A DNA stretch of 8,382 nt from Gemmatimonadota bacterium. Lineage in GTDB: Bacteria; Gemmatimonadota; Gemmatimonadetes; Longimicrobiales; Longimicrobiaceae. Both the position numbers and the translations under genes were made by a program. A model generated the notes under the pieces. The model was not told the origin of the DNA. It worked only from the letters and a program-made list of their open reading frames with translations, and did no database searches. Shown here piece after piece: positions 6,557 through 8,382 of the stretch (positions are counted from its first letter, which is position 1; every line of letters begins with the position of its first letter). The stretch spans positions 1 through 8,382 of the forward strand of contig JAHWJV010000139.1 in NCBI GenBank assembly GCA_019348265.1, written 5' to 3'.

Positions 6557-7534
6557 ATGGCGGACGCGGTACTGCTCGACCCGACTACCTATCGCCCCCA
6601 CGATCTGCATACGGGGGAGCGGATCTGGCCGGAGACGAACTGCTACGTCGACCTCTGGATCGAGCTTCTCCACGCCCTCGACTTCGAGCCGCGCGCCGCG
6701 CTCGGGTTCACGGTGGAGATGGACTTCGAGGGAGACCAGTTCACCTTTTTCAAGTTCCCGCCGGAAGACCTCCAGGCGCTCTTCGGGCTCTCGGTCCGCG
6801 AGCTCGCCGTGTACGAGAGCGTGGAGCAGCACGCCGCGACGCAGCTGCTCTGCGGCCGACCCGTGCTCGCGGAGGTCGACAGTTTCTATCTCCCCGACAC
6901 GGCCGGCACCGCCTACCGCCGCGAGCACGTGAAGACCACGGTCGCGATCATCAATCTGGATCGGGACGCATGCCGGCTCGGGTATCTGCACAACAGCGGC
7001 TATCACGAGCTGGAAGGCGAAGACTTCGACGGCGTTTTCCGCCGCATGCCGCTGCTCCGGGACAATCCCGACATCCTCTTCCCGTACGTGGAGTTCGTGA
7101 AGCGGGATGGCAGCGCGCTCACGGGCCCGGCACTCGTCGCCGGCGCGGTCGAGTTACTGCGCGCGCACCTGCGCCGCCGGCCCGCGACCAACCCGCTGTC
7201 GAAGTTCCGGCGCGATTTCCCGGGGCACGTGCAGATGCTGATGGAGCGGCCCATGACCTACTTCCACCTGTACACCTTCAACGTCCTGCGGCAGCTGGGG
7301 GCGAACTTCGAGCTGCTGGGAGACCACTGCGCGTGGCTCCAGGCCGGCGGGGAGACCGGGCTCGACGAGGTCGCGACCGCGGCGCGAGAGCTGGCCAGCG
7401 TGGCCAAGGCGCTGCAGTTCCAGCTGGCTCGAGCGGTGAACCGGAAGAAATCCGCCGATCACTCGCCGACGCTGGACGCGATGGAGCGCGCGCACGACAC
7501 CGCGCTCGGCGCCCTGGTCGCGCGGTACGGGTGA
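6557..7534 (+). CDS. DUF1839 family protein, BtrH/papain-like candidate acyltransferase
   Basis: The ATG at 6557 follows the ligase stop by two bases (TGAGCATG), giving 325 residues; sequence upstream of it in the same frame is out-of-frame ligase. I recognise the family as DUF1839, which commonly accompanies aa:CP ligases; its function is not established. The N-terminal half has ETNCYVDLW with Cys29, then TFFKFPPEDLQALFGL, GRPVLAEVDSFYLPD (100-114) and YRREHVKTTVAIINLD with His124, then LGYLHNSGYHEL. This order (Cys, 'G-x-P-V-x-x-x-V-D-x-x-Y-L-P', His, following strand) resembles the papain-like fold of BtrH, which moves an aminoacyl group from a carrier protein to an aminoglycoside amine. 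The C-terminal half (about 165-325) is helical. A transferase taking the amino acid from the carrier protein is a reasonable inference. No signal peptide. Confidence 0.82.
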   Translation: MADAVLLDPTTYRPHDLHTGERIWPETNCYVDLWIELLHALDFEPRAALGFTVEMDFEGDQFTFFKFPPEDLQALFGLSVRELAVYESVEQHAATQLLCGRPVLAEVDSFYLPDTAGTAYRREHVKTTVAIINLDRDACRLGYLHNSGYHELEGEDFDGVFRRMPLLRDNPDILFPYVEFVKRDGSALTGPALVAGAVELLRAHLRRRPATNPLSKFRRDFPGHVQMLMERPMTYFHLYTFNVLRQLGANFELLGDHCAWLQAGGETGLDEVATAARELASVAKALQFQLARAVNRKKSADHSPTLDAMERAHDTALGALVARYG

Positions 7535-7572
7535 GCGGGCCGTCCCTGCCGCAGCGGGTTTGAGCCCCAGCC

Positions 7573-8382
7573 ATGGCGAGAATCCACTCCATACCTGGCC
7601 AGCGGGTCGTGCCCTTGGACGAAGGGTGGGAGCTGGCGTCCACCCCCGCCGGCGCCAGCCCCACCCCCGCGGACATCGAGGGCCGGTGGTTACCGGCGCG
7701 CGTGCCTGGAACGGTCGCCCTGGCCCTCGAGGAGGCTGGAGAGTGGACGCTCGAGGCACCCACCCCGCTGCACGACCGCGATCACTGGTTCCGCACCCGT
7801 TTCAGGGCCGAAGGGCCGCAGGCGCTACGGTTCCAGGGGCTCGCCACGCTTGCGGAAGCGTGGCTCGACGGCGAAAAGGTGCTCTCGAGCGACAACATGT
7901 TCCTCGCGCACGAGGTGCCTGCCACCTTTGCTGGAGAGCACGAGCTGCTGCTCTGCTTTCGCGCGCTGGAGCCCGCTCTCCAGGGGCGGCGCGGGCGGGC
8001 GCGCTGGCGACCGCGGATGATCGAATCCCCTGCCCTGCGCTTCTTCCGCACCACTCTGCTCGGCCACCTCCCCGGCTGGTCCCCTCCGGTTCACGCCGTC
8101 GGCCCCTGGCGGCCGATCGAGCGGGTGGAAGAAGCGCCCGGGTTGAAGGTGACGCGAGCGGACCTCCAGGCCCGGCTGGACGGAAGCGACGGGGTGCTCT
8201 CGGTGTGCCTCGACGTCGAGCTGGCGGGCGCCGCGGACCGCACGGCGACGTTGCACGTCGCGGGCGCCGGCGCGGCGCTGGAATGGACGGATGCGAACAC
8301 CCTGTGCGGCGCAGCGCGCGTGCCGGACGTGGAGTGCTGGTGGCCGCACACGCACGGCGAGCCTGCGCTGCACGACGTCCGC
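7573..8382 (+). CDS. Glycoside hydrolase family 2 / beta-mannosidase-like protein (partial, C-terminus off window)
   Basis: The frame is open from ATG 7573 to the right edge (270 residues), and a GH2 protein usually has about 700-850. What is visible is the N-terminal jelly-roll sugar-binding domain: WLPARVPGTVALAL (39-52), DHWFRTRF (70-77), LRFQGLATLAEAWLDGEKVL (85-104), SSDNMFLAHEVP, then GWSPPVHAVGPWRPI (168-182), which leads into the Ig-like second domain. This pattern is typical of GH2 beta-mannosidases and relatives. The catalytic barrel and its two Glu lie outside the window, so activity cannot be judged. No signal peptide is present, so it should be cytosolic. It starts 38 bp after DUF1839 on the same strand and is probably in the same operon; its ribosome site is weak. 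Its presence hints that the pathway's acceptor or product is a glycoside, which is inference. Confidence 0.8.
   Translation, partial: MARIHSIPGQRVVPLDEGWELASTPAGASPTPADIEGRWLPARVPGTVALALEEAGEWTLEAPTPLHDRDHWFRTRFRAEGPQALRFQGLATLAEAWLDGEKVLSSDNMFLAHEVPATFAGEHELLLCFRALEPALQGRRGRARWRPRMIESPALRFFRTTLLGHLPGWSPPVHAVGPWRPIERVEEAPGLKVTRADLQARLDGSDGVLSVCLDVELAGAADRTATLHVAGAGAALEWTDANTLCGAARVPDVECWWPHTHGEPALHDVR

Noticed and set aside
5642..7534. A genuine 630-residue ligase-DUF1839 fusion protein
   Set aside because: The linker frame (6332-6556) is Arg/Pro-rich nonsense, while the +1 frame there reads conserved ligase sequence with motif 3 and its own stop two bases before a DUF1839 start codon.
1..8382. 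tRNA, rRNA, CRISPR arrays, insertion sequences
   Set aside because: I saw no tandem spaced repeats, transposase-like protein, terminal inverted repeats or tRNA/rRNA sequence on either strand.

Overview
The window is GC-rich DNA. It encodes an exported beta-barrel-like protein and several secreted proteins, so a Gram-negative host is likely. The gene style (secreted metallophosphoesterase, His/Cys-rich small exported protein, amino acid:carrier-protein ligase cassette) would suit Gemmatimonadota/Longimicrobium-like or proteobacterial soil bacteria, but nothing seen fixes the phylum.

Left part (1-3864), four genes. Two are on the minus strand: a small exported His/Cys-rich protein (696-1100) and, 102 bp downstream of it, the start of a probable outer-membrane beta-barrel protein (1-593, running off the left edge) with His-rich segments. 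They may be one operon with a role in metal handling. Divergent from them is an exported calcineurin-type metallophosphoesterase (1223-2389, plus). Convergent with that is a VAO/PCMH-type FAD-linked oxidase (2470-3864, minus).

A 375-bp non-coding stretch (3865-4239) separates the oxidase from the right-hand operon. It holds an 11-bp-period direct repeat close to the oxidase and a perfect 7-bp inverted repeat close to the operon.

Right part (4240-8382), a tightly packed plus-strand operon and the most interesting part: a phosphopantetheine carrier protein (4240-4491), an acyl-CoA-dehydrogenase-fold flavoprotein (4488-5645, GTGA overlap), a class-II-synthetase-like amino acid:[carrier protein] ligase (5642-6554, ATGA overlap), a DUF1839 protein (6557-7534) and a cytoplasmic GH2/beta-mannosidase-like enzyme (7573 onward, cut by the right edge). 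The ligase gene carries a frameshift near 6330 that joins its N-terminal frame to DUF1839 in one long open frame.

Working model (inference): the ligase loads an amino acid, probably Gly or Ala, on the carrier protein. The flavoprotein may modify the tethered residue. DUF1839, which has BtrH/papain-like features (Cys29, His124), may hand it to an acceptor, possibly a sugar given the adjacent glycosidase. The ligase-carrier chemistry is known for the family; the rest of the pathway is not established.
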